A stretch of 64,000 nucleotides of DNA from Actinosynnema sp. ALI-1.44 (GTDB lineage: Bacteria; Actinomycetota; Actinomycetes; Mycobacteriales; Pseudonocardiaceae). The position numbers were made by a program, and so were the translations under genes. The stretch is taken from positions 62,001-126,000 of the forward strand of contig NZ_MTQO01000054.1 in NCBI RefSeq assembly GCF_001984155.1, read 5' to 3'. The notes below the pieces were generated by a model. That model was not told where the DNA came from. It saw only the letters and a program-made list of their open reading frames with translations, and ran no database searches. Below are positions 9,015 through 17,444 of the stretch, piece by piece. How positions within the stretch are numbered: position 1 is the stretch's first letter; each line of letters starts with the position of its first letter.

Positions 9015-12000
9015 ATGGCTGTGGCCCGTCGGACCGGGTGGAAACGACGACGTCCGATGATCGCGGTGCTCACCCTCGCTCTTGTCGCGAGTGTGTCCAC
9101 GGCGGGTACCGCCACCAGCAGACCGCGCGATCTCCCGTTGGCCAAAGCTCTGCCGGTCCGCGCGTTGCCTGACTCGACTGCCGACAAGGTCTCCGAACTG
9201 TTCAGCACCAGCGGGCCGACGACCGCGTTCGTCGAGCTGGACCGTCGTCCCGCTGTGGACGTCTACAACGAACAGTCCAGCCGCGCCGGTGGCACCCAGG
9301 AACAGGCCGCGCAGGCGGCGCGTGCGGCCGTCGCCGACACCAACGCGACGGCCGAATCCCTGTCCACCGCCCTGCGGTCGCGGGACACGAGCGCCCAATT
9401 CCTGTTCACCACAGTGAACGCGGTCGCGGGGATGGTCGTCAGCGGTGAGGCCACGGCCATCCGCGGCCTGGCGGCGCGGGCGGACGTCCAGTCGATCCGG
9501 CCCGTCCTGGCCAAGACGCGCACCAACGCCAGTGCGGTCCAGGTCACCAAGACCTTGAACGTCTGGCAGAACACCGGCCGCCTCGGGGACAAGATCCGGA
9601 TCGGCGTGATCGACGACGGTGTCGACTACACGCACGCCACGTTCGGCGGCCCGGGCACTCCCGAGTCGTACACCGCGATCGACCGGACCAAGGTCGATCC
9701 CAGCTACTTCCCGACCGCCAAGGTCGTCGGCGGTTACGACTTCGCCGGGGACCAGTACGACGCGTCCGGCAAGAACGGGTCGAAGACGCCTGCCCCTGAC
9801 CCGAACCCGATTGCCTGCGGTGAGCACGGCACCCACGTCGGCGGGACGACCGCGGGGTATGGCGTGAACGCGGACGGCACCACGTTCCGCGGCGACTACG
9901 CCAAACTCACCCCGCAGGCTCTCGACGACATGCGGATCGGCCCCGGCACCGCGCCGATGGCGTCGATCTACGCCATCAAGGTCTTCGGCTGCTCCGGCGG
10001 CACCAACCTGACGGCGAAAGCACTCGACTGGGCGCTCGACCCCACCGGTGACGGCGACTTCTCCGACCACCTGGACGTCGTGAACTTGTCGCTGGGCAGC
10101 AACTACGGTGCGCCGGACGACCCGGACAGCCTGTTCGTCCGCAAGCTGGTCCGCAACGACGTGCTGCCCGTGATCGCGGGCGGCAACGGCGGGGACATCT
10201 ACGACATCGGTGGCGCACCGGGCAACACGCCCGAGGCACTGACTGTCGCCAGCACACTCGACCCGTTCGTCATGCGTGACGCGGTGACGGTGACCGCGCC
10301 ACCGGAAGCGGCCGCGGATGTCGGCGGGCAGTACGGATTGGCCTACACCGCATACGACAGCCTCGATCTGACCCAACCGGTCGTGCGGATGTCCAGCCAG
10401 GCCAACGCGGACGGCTGCGACCCGTTCGCCGAGGCGGACAAGACCGTTGTCGCGGGGAAGATCGTGTGGCTGGAATGGGATGACGCCGACAGCACTCGCC
10501 GCTGCGGCTCGGCGGCCCGGGCGACGAACGCCAAGAACGCCGGGGCGGCAGGGGTTCTGCTGCCGTCGGGGACGGACCAGTTCGCCGCGGGCATCGCGGG
10601 CGTCGACGGCATTCCGTCCTTCCAGTTGACCGCGACGGCGACGAAAGCAGTGCTGCCCGCTTTGCAGGCGGGCACGCTGACTGTCCGGATGCACGGTGCG
10701 AAGCGCGGCACGCTGAAGACCAAGTCGCCCGAGATCAACGACACGCCGAGCCGGTTCACCTCACGCGGGGTGCGCGGTCCCGCCGTGAAGCCGGACGTGG
10801 CCGCGCCGGGGGACACCATCGCGTCCGCACTGGCCACCAGCGGCAACCAGGTCCTGGTGATCAGCGGCACCTCGATGGCCACGCCGCACGTCGCCGGGAT
10901 CGCCGCACTGGTCCGCGAGACCCGTCCGGACTGGACGCCGGAGGAGGTCAAGGCCGCGGTGATGAACACCGCGACCGAGGACGTGCGCACCGAGCCGAAC
11001 GGGATCGTCCTCGCACCGCAGCGGACCGGCGCCGGCCGGGTGAACGCGCAGTCCGCTGTGGACACCGAAGTGCTCGCGATGGTCCAGGAGGCACCCGGTT
11101 CGGTGAGCGTGTCGTTCGGCGCGGTCGAGGTGCTCAACCCGGTCTCGGTCAGCCGAACGGTGAAACTGGTCAACAAGGGCAGCCAGCCGACCGAGTTCAA
11201 AGCCGCCTACCAGGACGTCACCACGATGCCGGGTGTTCGCTACGAGGTTTCCCCGTCGCAGGTGGCGCTCCCGGCGAACGGCACGGCCGCCGTGACTGTC
11301 ACCCTGCGAGTCGACGACCCGCTCGCCCTGCGCCGGACGATCGACCCGACTGTCGCCAGGAAACAGCAGGACGTCGCCCGCCAGTTCGTCGCGGACGCCT
11401 CCGGAAGGATCGTGCTGACGTCGACCGCGGGCAAGGAACTCCGTGTTCCGGTGTACGCGGCGCCGAAGCCCGTCGCCAAGGTCAGCACCGAACCGGTGGT
11501 GAGCTTCGACAGCACGGACCAGGGGCTGCTGCCCATTCTGGGCAAGGGGCTCGACCAGGGCGAGGGCAGTGAGGCGTACCGCTCGCTGATCAGTGTGCTG
11601 GAACTGCAGGGCACGTCGCCGCAGCTGCCGTCGTGCCGCCGCGTCCGCGTCAAGAGTTGCACGGTCAACGACACCGCGAAGGGCGGCGACATCCGGTACG
11701 TGGGAGTCGCGTCCACCGCGCCGTGGGCGATCGAGCACGGCAAACCGGACACGGCGTATCTGGCCTTCGGCGTCGTCACGTGGGGCAACAGGTACAACTC
11801 GGGCGGGAACACGATCCCGTACGTCAAGATCGACAAGAACAACGACGGCACCATGGACTTCCAGTCGTACGTGACAAAGCTCACCGGTACCGATGTGTGG
11901 GTGGTGAACACAGTGGACTTGGCGAAACCGGACAGGCCGTCGGTGGCCCGTACCGCGTTCAACGGCCTTTTCGGCGACACGGACACGAACGCGTTCGACA

Positions 12001-12353
12001 GCGACGTGGCGCTGCTGCCGGTGCCGCTCAGAGTGCTGGGCGTCGACCTCGCCGCGGGATCGGCCCGATTCTCGTACTCCGTCGGGGTCGTCGGCTTCTA
12101 CAGCCCGCCGGGTGAGGAGGCCGGTTTGATTGACAGCGTGGCCGGGATGTCGTTCGATCCGCTCAAGCCCGCGTTGCGGGCGACCGGGCAAGGCAAGGAC
12201 GCGCTCGTGTTCGACGCCAAGGCGAACACCGTGCTGTCCATCAAGCGGGACAAGTCGGTCATGGCGACCGATCGGACGGAAGGGCTGCTGGTCCTCAACC
12301 ACCACAATGCGAGCGGTGATCGTGCCGCGGTGGTGCGGGTTCCCGCGAGCTGA
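9015..12353 (+). CDS. Secreted subtilisin-like serine protease (S8) with PA domain
   Basis: A 1112-residue exported protease. The N-terminus (RRTGWKRRR then a hydrophobic run to about residue 33) is a signal peptide, followed by an I9-like propeptide to about 170. The catalytic triad is visible: Asp200 in GVIDDG, His271 in EHGTHVGG and Ser620 in SGTSMATPHVAG. A PA insertion lies between His and Ser (about 440-560, with cysteines in DGCDPF and RRCGSA). The last 400 residues form beta-sandwich-like repeats. It is an accessory gene inserted between serA and leuB. The ATG at 9015 follows GTGAGG. It probably degrades extracellular protein; the substrate is unknown. Confidence 0.93.
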   Translation: MAVARRTGWKRRRPMIAVLTLALVASVSTAGTATSRPRDLPLAKALPVRALPDSTADKVSELFSTSGPTTAFVELDRRPAVDVYNEQSSRAGGTQEQAAQAARAAVADTNATAESLSTALRSRDTSAQFLFTTVNAVAGMVVSGEATAIRGLAARADVQSIRPVLAKTRTNASAVQVTKTLNVWQNTGRLGDKIRIGVIDDGVDYTHATFGGPGTPESYTAIDRTKVDPSYFPTAKVVGGYDFAGDQYDASGKNGSKTPAPDPNPIACGEHGTHVGGTTAGYGVNADGTTFRGDYAKLTPQALDDMRIGPGTAPMASIYAIKVFGCSGGTNLTAKALDWALDPTGDGDFSDHLDVVNLSLGSNYGAPDDPDSLFVRKLVRNDVLPVIAGGNGGDIYDIGGAPGNTPEALTVASTLDPFVMRDAVTVTAPPEAAADVGGQYGLAYTAYDSLDLTQPVVRMSSQANADGCDPFAEADKTVVAGKIVWLEWDDADSTRRCGSAARATNAKNAGAAGVLLPSGTDQFAAGIAGVDGIPSFQLTATATKAVLPALQAGTLTVRMHGAKRGTLKTKSPEINDTPSRFTSRGVRGPAVKPDVAAPGDTIASALATSGNQVLVISGTSMATPHVAGIAALVRETRPDWTPEEVKAAVMNTATEDVRTEPNGIVLAPQRTGAGRVNAQSAVDTEVLAMVQEAPGSVSVSFGAVEVLNPVSVSRTVKLVNKGSQPTEFKAAYQDVTTMPGVRYEVSPSQVALPANGTAAVTVTLRVDDPLALRRTIDPTVARKQQDVARQFVADASGRIVLTSTAGKELRVPVYAAPKPVAKVSTEPVVSFDSTDQGLLPILGKGLDQGEGSEAYRSLISVLELQGTSPQLPSCRRVRVKSCTVNDTAKGGDIRYVGVASTAPWAIEHGKPDTAYLAFGVVTWGNRYNSGGNTIPYVKIDKNNDGTMDFQSYVTKLTGTDVWVVNTVDLAKPDRPSVARTAFNGLFGDTDTNAFDSDVALLPVPLRVLGVDLAAGSARFSYSVGVVGFYSPPGEEAGLIDSVAGMSFDPLKPALRATGQGKDALVFDAKANTVLSIKRDKSVMATDRTEGLLVLNHHNASGDRAAVVRVPAS

Positions 12354-12479
12354 GATGGTCGTGATCCGAAAGGGGGACCCCGTAAGCGTGGTCGAGGTAC
12401 GGATGACCGGGTGGGTGCGGGTAGCCTTCCCTGAACTGTGTGGCCCGAACGCTGGGCCTGTATCCACGGAGGTGTCTGC

Positions 12480-13520
12480 ATGCGGCTCGCGGTGATCCCC
12501 GGTGACGGGATCGGGCCGGAAGTGATCGCCGAGGCCCTCAAGGTGCTCGGCGAGGTCGTTCCGAGTGCTGAGATCACCCGGTACGACCTTGGGGCCGCTC
12601 GATGGCACGCGACGGGGGAGTTGCTGCCGGAGTCGGTTCTCGGCGAACTCCGGGAACATGACGCGATACTGCTCGGCGCGGTGGGTGATCCTTCGGTGCC
12701 GAGCGGGATCCTGGAGCGCGGTCTGCTGCTGCGGCTGCGGTTCGAGCTCGACCACCACGTGAACCTCCGGCCGGCGAGGCTGTACCCGGGTGTGCGCAGC
12801 CCGATCGCCGATCCGGGTGACATCGACATGATCGTGGTCAGGGAAGGCACCGAAGGTCTGTACGCGGGCAACGGTGGCCTCCTGCGCAAGGACACGCCGC
12901 ACGAGATCGCGACCGAGGTCAGCGTGAACACGTCTTTCGGCGTGGAGCGCGTGGTCCGCGACGCGTTCACTCGTGCGTCGGCCCGTCCGCGCAAGCACCT
13001 GACGCTCGTGCACAAGACCAACGTGCTCGCGCACGCGGGCTCCTTGTGGTCGCGGGTCGTCGAAGAGGTGTCGTTGCAGCACCCGGACGTGACGGTGGCC
13101 TACCAGCACGTGGACGCGACAACCATTCACATGGTGACGGACCCGGGCAGGTTCGACGTGATCGTCACCGACAACCTGTTCGGCGACATCCTCACGGACC
13201 TCGCCGCGGCGGTGACGGGCGGAATCGGCCTCGCGGCATCAGGGAACCTCGACATCACCCGCCGCAACCCGAGCATGTTCGAGCCGGTCCACGGCAGTGC
13301 CCCGGACATCGCGGGGCAGGGCATCGCGGACCCGACGGCGGCTGTGCTGTCGGTGGCGCTGCTGCTCGACCACCTCGGGGAGCGGGAAGCGGCACGCCGG
13401 ATCGAGGCGTCGGTGGCGTTCGACCTGGCGACCCGTGATCACGCGTCGCCGGGCGGCACGTACGCCATCGGTGACCGGCTGGCGGCGCTCGTCTCGTCGA
13501 ATTCACGGACGACCGCGTAG
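12480..13520 (+). CDS. leuB: 3-isopropylmalate dehydrogenase
   Basis: LeuB oxidatively decarboxylates 3-isopropylmalate to 2-oxoisocaproate in leucine synthesis, and also acts on 3-methylmalate in the citramalate route to isoleucine. The 346 residues start [11 protein letters not shown], carry the substrate-binding arginines ([15 protein letters not shown]) and metal-binding [11 protein letters not shown], and end with the NAD motif [21 protein letters not shown] 12480 is preceded by ACGGAGG, so I preferred it to upstream in-frame starts. A terminator follows. Nearby cimA and leuCD complete the citramalate branch. Confidence 0.95.
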   Translation: MRLAVIPGDGIGPEVIAEALKVLGEVVPSAEITRYDLGAARWHATGELLPESVLGELREHDAILLGAVGDPSVPSGILERGLLLRLRFELDHHVNLRPARLYPGVRSPIADPGDIDMIVVREGTEGLYAGNGGLLRKDTPHEIATEVSVNTSFGVERVVRDAFTRASARPRKHLTLVHKTNVLAHAGSLWSRVVEEVSLQHPDVTVAYQHVDATTIHMVTDPGRFDVIVTDNLFGDILTDLAAAVTGGIGLAASGNLDITRRNPSMFEPVHGSAPDIAGQGIADPTAAVLSVALLLDHLGEREAARRIEASVAFDLATRDHASPGGTYAIGDRLAALVSSNSRTTA

Positions 13521-13533
13521 GTTTCAGCAGCTG

Positions 13534-13567
13534 AAGGCCGCCGTCACGATCCCGTGGCGGCGGCCTT
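13534..13567 (+). terminator. Terminator after leuB
   Basis: A 15-bp stem with one T-G wobble (AAGGCCGCCGTCACG at 13534-13548 against 13553-13567), loop ATCC, followed by TCG, 13 nt after the leuB stop. Confidence 0.85.
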
Positions 13568-13588
13568 TCGCTGTGCAAGAATTGCAGA

Positions 13589-14410
13589 ATGCTGAGACCG
13601 TCTCAGGACGATCGGCGCAGGCTCGGGGCCGAGTTGCGTCACCTGCGGGATCAGGCCGGTCGCACGCTCGACGAGGTCGCGGCCCGGCTGGAGTGCTCGT
13701 CGGCCAAGGTCAGCAGGATCGAGACCGGGCAGGTGGCCGTCCGGCCCATCGACCTGCGCGAACTCCTCGACTACTACGACGTGTCCGGCGCGCAGCGGAC
13801 GGTGTTGCTCGCGGTGGTTCGGCACGGCAAGCAGCGGTGGTGGCGTGACTACGCCGACGTGATCTACCCGGGCTACGACCTCTACGTCGGCTACGAGGAC
13901 GAAGCGACCGAGATCCTCGAATACCAGCCACAGTGGATTCCCGGCCTGCTGCAGACCCACGCGTACGCCCAGGCGCTCGGGGAGGCCTTCGGCCGTCCGT
14001 CCGAGGTCGCGCGCCGGTGGGCTGATCTGCGGATGGCCAGGCAGGCGATCCTCGTCCGCGACACACCGCCGTCGCTGTCGGTCGTGCTCGACGATTCGGT
14101 CCTGCACAGGGTCGCCGCCGTGCCGCGGCTCGCGGCGGAGCAGTTGCGGCACCTGATGACCGTTGGGTCGAGCGTGCGGATCCAGGTCCTGCCCGCGTCC
14201 GTCGGGTTGCACGCGGGGCAGGCCGGTGGGTTCATCGCGTTGCGCTTCGCGGGCGCGGATGATGTGCCGGTCGCATATACGAACAACCTGACCGAAGGGC
14301 ATCTGATCCGCGACGGTGTGAACGAGTACCTGTCGGTGTTCGACAAGCTTCGGCAGGACGCCCTGTCGCCGGAGGATTCGCTCGCCTTCGTCGAAGGGCT
14401 GCTCCCATGA
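13589..14410 (+). CDS. XRE-family regulator with DUF5753
   Basis: A 273-residue transcriptional regulator. Residues about 10-65 form a helix-turn-helix (LRDQAGRTLDEVAARLECSS then AKVSRIETGQVAVRP), and the rest is the DUF5753 ligand-type domain with the signature ILEYQPQWIPGLLQTHAYA. In actinomycetes such proteins usually pair with a DUF397 gene immediately downstream. Here the downstream space holds the cimA leader and no DUF397 protein, so this copy is unpaired. Its stop codon lies about 50 nt before the leader peptide, so the cimA promoter must lie within or near its 3' end, or cimA is read from this gene. Target genes are unknown. Confidence 0.9.
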   Translation: MLRPSQDDRRRLGAELRHLRDQAGRTLDEVAARLECSSAKVSRIETGQVAVRPIDLRELLDYYDVSGAQRTVLLAVVRHGKQRWWRDYADVIYPGYDLYVGYEDEATEILEYQPQWIPGLLQTHAYAQALGEAFGRPSEVARRWADLRMARQAILVRDTPPSLSVVLDDSVLHRVAAVPRLAAEQLRHLMTVGSSVRIQVLPASVGLHAGQAGGFIALRFAGADDVPVAYTNNLTEGHLIRDGVNEYLSVFDKLRQDALSPEDSLAFVEGLLP

Positions 14411-14460
14411 AGTGGGAACTCGGGCCCGCTGGTTGGTATGGCGGCGGTGAGTGTGGTTTC

Positions 14461-14514
14461 ATGCTCACCATGACCGCGTATGCCGTGATCATTATCGACC
14501 AGCGCACTGGGTAG
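14461..14514 (+). CDS. cimA leader peptide
   Basis: A 17-codon frame MLTMTAYAVIIIDQRTG ending at TAG 14512-14514. An internal ATG at 14470 would give 14 codons, and an upstream in-frame ATG at 14407, overlapping the regulator stop, would give 35. The run Ala-Val-Ile-Ile-Ile (GCC GTG ATC ATT ATC) is the expected sensor for isoleucine. The last codons and stop overlap the first arm of the downstream stem, the usual geometry of a ribosome-mediated attenuator. The position directly upstream of citramalate synthase supports this. The exact start is uncertain. Confidence 0.75.
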   Translation: MLTMTAYAVIIIDQRTG

Positions 14515-14567
14515 CCGAGCTCCACCACCCAGTGCGCCGACCTCTCGCATCCTGCGGGAGGTTTTTT
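14502..14567 (+). terminator. cimA transcription attenuator
   Basis: A perfect 11-bp stem 1:2 (GCGCACTGGGT at 14502-14512, ACCCAGTGCGC at 14527-14537) begins within the leader peptide. A terminator stem 3:4 follows (ACCTCTCGCA at 14540-14549, TGCGGGAGGT at 14553-14562, one T-G wobble) with a T-run at 14562-14567. A short 2:3 alternative, GTGCG (14532-14536) with CGCAT (14546-14550), would block the terminator if arm 1 were held by a stalled ribosome. The first two stems are plain; the antiterminator is short and less certain. Confidence 0.78.
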
Positions 14568-14608
14568 GTTGTTCCGGCACTGTCTCGAACCCACCACAGG
14601 AGAGTCCC

Positions 14609-16240
14609 GTGACCCGCAAGAGCCCGGCAGGCACGCCGCTCGGCGACGACTTCCACGTGTACGACACGACACTGCGGGACGGGGCCCAGCGCGAGGGAAT
14701 CTCCTACTCGGCCGCGGACAAGCTGGTCGTCGCCCGGTTGCTGGACGAACTGGGCGTCGGGTTCATCGAAGGCGGCTGGCCAGGCGCTTTGCCGAAGGAC
14801 ACGGAGTTCTTCGCCCGCGCGGCCGAAGGGGAACTGGAGCTCAAGCACGCCGCGCTCGTCGCGTTCGGATCCACCCGCAAGGCAGGGACGACGGCGGCGC
14901 AGGATCCGCAGGTGAAAGCGCTGCTGGACTCGCAGGCGCCGGTCGTCACGCTGGTCGCCAAGTCCGACCGGCGGCACATCGAACTCGCGCTGAAGACCGA
15001 TGTGGACGAAGCCTGCGAGATGGTCCGTGACACGGTGGCGTTCCTGACCGGCGAAGGGCGGCGGGTGTTCCTCGACGCGGAACACTTCTTCGACGGCTAC
15101 GCCTTCGACCCGGACACGGCGTTGCGCGTGCTCACCGCCGGTGTGGACGGTGGCGCGGACGTGGTCGTGTTGTGTGACACCAATGGTGGCCAGTTGCCGC
15201 TGGGGCTGGCCGAGACCGTCAGGGAAGTGATCGCCCGGACCGGCTTCCGGGTGGGGATCCACTGCCAGGACGACACATCGTGCGCCGTCGCGAACACCAT
15301 CGCGGCGGTCCAGGCGGGCGCCAGCCACGTGCAGTGCACCGCGAACGGATACGGCGAACGGGCGGGTAACGCCGATCTGTTCGCCGTAGTGGGAAACCTC
15401 GTGACCAAGCTCGCCATGCCGGTGCTACCCACCGAACGCGTGGCCGAGCTCACCCGGGTCTCCCATGCCCTTGCCGAGATCGCGAATCTCGCACCCGACA
15501 CCCACCAGGCCTACGTCGGGTCGTCAGCGTTCGCCCACAAGGCGGGCCTGCACGCGAGCGCGATCAAAGTCGATCCGGAGCTGTACAACCACATCGATCC
15601 GGACGTCGTCGGCAACGACATGCGGGTACTGGTCACCGAGATGGCCGGTCGGGCCAGCCTGGAGCTCAAGGGACGTGAGCTCGGGGTTGACCTGGCCGGT
15701 CGGCCCGCCGCGCTGACAGGCGCGGTGCGGAAGGTGAAGGAGATGGAAGCACGGGGCTGGTCCTTCGAAGCCGCGGACGCGTCGCTGGAGCTGTTGCTGC
15801 GGGCGCAGGTGGCGGAAGCCGACCAGTCGCCAGTGGACACACCACCGTTCGTCCTGGAATCCTACCGGGTCATCCTGGACCACCACGTCGACGGGACAGT
15901 GGTGTCGGAGGCGACGGTGAAGGTGCACGTCAACGGCGAGCGCATGATCGCGACGGCGGAAGGAAACGGCCCGGTCCACGCACTGGACGCGGCGCTGCGG
16001 AAAGCGTTGCTGCCGCACCTGTCCTGGCTTGACCAGGTGGAGCTGGCGGACTACAAGGTCCGGATCATGACCGAACACCCGGGAACGGACGCGGTGACCC
16101 GGGTGCTGGTCGAGTCGACGGACGGTCAGCGCGAATGGACGACAGTGGGAGTGCACGGCAACATCGTGGAAGCCAGCTGGCTGGCGTTGTGCGATGCGTT
16201 GGTCCACAAAGCGCTGCGGGTCAGCACAACGGTGTCCTGA
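14609..16240 (+). CDS. cimA: Citramalate synthase
   Basis: CimA condenses pyruvate with acetyl-CoA to citramalate, the entry to threonine-independent isoleucine synthesis; LeuCD and LeuB then give 2-oxobutyrate for IlvBN. The 543 residues have the HMGL-type catalytic barrel (FHVYDTTLRDGAQREG at about 16-31, GIHCQDDTSCAVANT as the metal region) and a C-terminal LeuA-type regulatory domain (about 400-540). The length and opening motif match the CimA/LeuA2 branch rather than ordinary 2-isopropylmalate synthase. GTG 14609 follows AGGAGAG. The isoleucine-rich leader upstream independently supports this assignment. The 3' end overlaps the convergent next gene by 20 nt. Confidence 0.92.
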   Translation: MTRKSPAGTPLGDDFHVYDTTLRDGAQREGISYSAADKLVVARLLDELGVGFIEGGWPGALPKDTEFFARAAEGELELKHAALVAFGSTRKAGTTAAQDPQVKALLDSQAPVVTLVAKSDRRHIELALKTDVDEACEMVRDTVAFLTGEGRRVFLDAEHFFDGYAFDPDTALRVLTAGVDGGADVVVLCDTNGGQLPLGLAETVREVIARTGFRVGIHCQDDTSCAVANTIAAVQAGASHVQCTANGYGERAGNADLFAVVGNLVTKLAMPVLPTERVAELTRVSHALAEIANLAPDTHQAYVGSSAFAHKAGLHASAIKVDPELYNHIDPDVVGNDMRVLVTEMAGRASLELKGRELGVDLAGRPAALTGAVRKVKEMEARGWSFEAADASLELLLRAQVAEADQSPVDTPPFVLESYRVILDHHVDGTVVSEATVKVHVNGERMIATAEGNGPVHALDAALRKALLPHLSWLDQVELADYKVRIMTEHPGTDAVTRVLVESTDGQREWTTVGVHGNIVEASWLALCDALVHKALRVSTTVS

Positions 16241-17225
16241 CCCAACTGTGAAGGAGGCGTCGGGCCGAGCCACCGACCGGCCCGACGGCATCCTTGAGGA
16301 CGGCGTCGCTGGGCAGATGTGCCTGCTCTACAGCCGACACGGCCCGCTCGGCGCTGTCGATGGTGGAAGAGCAAACGGCACGCAGGTAGTCGGGCACGGT
16401 GAGCTTGGGGTCGGTGCAGCCGACAAGCGGAGTCCCGACGGCGGCGACGAACGGAAAAACGGTGCCGGGAATCCCAATGGCGGCCTCGGCGCGTGCGGAG
16501 GCCTGGAGGGTGGGAACAGCGCTGATCTCGTAGCGCTCCCAGAGCTTGCGGTTCTCACGGGGGTGCAGGCCGACCAGGATCTTCTTCCCCGCAGCGGCAA
16601 GCTTCTCGGCGGCGGCCAGTAGCAGTTCGGTACCGGGCGCGGAGCTTCCCGTGCCGTCGGGGTGCGTGACGCTGGTGATGACGAGGACGAGGTCCTTCTC
16701 CGGTGCCCGCTTCGGCAGGTTGTCGGTCTGCGGGGAGCCGACGACCTTGACGGTTCGCTTGGTCCCGAAGTACTTGCCGAACGAACGCGCCTCAGCGGGG
16801 GAAGAGGCAGTCAGAATCCTCAGCCGGTGCCGGAACTCCCTGGCCCTCGCCGCCTCCACGGGCTGTAGGTAGGCGAGGGAACTCGCGATGACAGGCAGGC
16901 GACGGAAGTGCTTGGCACAGTCGGCAGGCCACGTCTCGGCCCCGTTGACAACCAGGAGGTCGGCTTGGGGAGCGTCGGCGAGAGTCGCCACGGGGACAGG
17001 ATCGCCGGGCTTGACCTGTGAATAGTCAGGAACGAGTTGCGTGATCCGGATACCGAACCGCGCGGCTTCGGCCAGCAAGGGCTGGACGTGGTACGTGCCC
17101 CACGGTTCGTTGGTCGCGATCAGCACTCGCTTACGCCTGGTTGTCGTTGCGGCGGCCGTGCCGCTACCAAGTCCGAGGAACGTGGCAACGGCTCCGCCCA
17201 GTACAGCACGCCGTGAGGAGTCCAT
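16221..17225 (-). CDS. Tat-exported protein of unknown function
   Basis: A 334-residue protein with a twin-arginine signal (MDSSRRAVLGGAVATFLGLG, then GSGTAAA), so probably exported folded. The mature part alternates Rossmann-like strands and helices (KRVLIATNEPWGTYHVQPL; KDLVLVITSVTHPDG; KKILVGLHPRENRKLWERY; GIPGTVFPFVAAVGTPLVG), an arrangement reminiscent of GT-B glycosyltransferases or CDP-glycerol transferases. No known catalytic motif is certain. A glycosyltransferase-like protein with a Tat signal is odd, because nucleotide sugars are not available outside. It is downstream of, and transcribed with the same orientation as, the DUF397/XRE pair, and overlaps the 3' end of cimA by 20 nt tail to tail. 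Confidence 0.72.
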   Translation of the reverse strand: MDSSRRAVLGGAVATFLGLGSGTAAATTTRRKRVLIATNEPWGTYHVQPLLAEAARFGIRITQLVPDYSQVKPGDPVPVATLADAPQADLLVVNGAETWPADCAKHFRRLPVIASSLAYLQPVEAARAREFRHRLRILTASSPAEARSFGKYFGTKRTVKVVGSPQTDNLPKRAPEKDLVLVITSVTHPDGTGSSAPGTELLLAAAEKLAAAGKKILVGLHPRENRKLWERYEISAVPTLQASARAEAAIGIPGTVFPFVAAVGTPLVGCTDPKLTVPDYLRAVCSSTIDSAERAVSAVEQAHLPSDAVLKDAVGPVGGSARRLLHSWVRTPLC

Positions 17226-17251
17226 GATCGGACTCTAGGAGATGGACCAGG

Positions 17252-17425
17252 TCAGCGCGTGACGGTCGTGAGGGTCGTGAGGAAGGTCGCCCAGGCCGGG
17301 TGGTTGAAGGTGAGGATGGGGCCGGTGGCGTTCTTGGAGTCTCGAGCCGCAACCTGGTGAGGAGAGACGGACACCTCGACACATTCGCCGTTGTTGCCGC
17401 TGAAGCTGCTCTTCCTCCACCGCAT
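17252..17425 (-). CDS. DUF397 domain protein
   Basis: A 57-residue protein from ATG 17425, preceded by CTGGAGG. It opens with the typical DUF397 pattern (MRWRKSSFSGNNGECVEV), continues with VAARDSKNATGPILTF, and ends with HPAWATFLTTL. It lies 19 nt downstream of an XRE/DUF5753 regulator on the same strand, the standard pairing seen in WhiJ-like actinomycete systems where the small protein is thought to modulate the regulator. It is short enough to be missed by length cut-offs. Confidence 0.9.
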   Translation of the reverse strand: MRWRKSSFSGNNGECVEVSVSPHQVAARDSKNATGPILTFNHPAWATFLTTLTTVTR

Positions 17426-17444
17426 GGCGCCTCCAGGATTCAGA

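Noticed and set aside
12355-12495. Val-rich short frame upstream of leuB as a leader peptide
   Set aside because: It overlaps the leuB start and has no following stem or terminator.
14407-14514. 35-codon frame as the DUF397 partner of the XRE regulator
   Set aside because: It has no DUF397 signature; its end is better explained as the cimA leader peptide.
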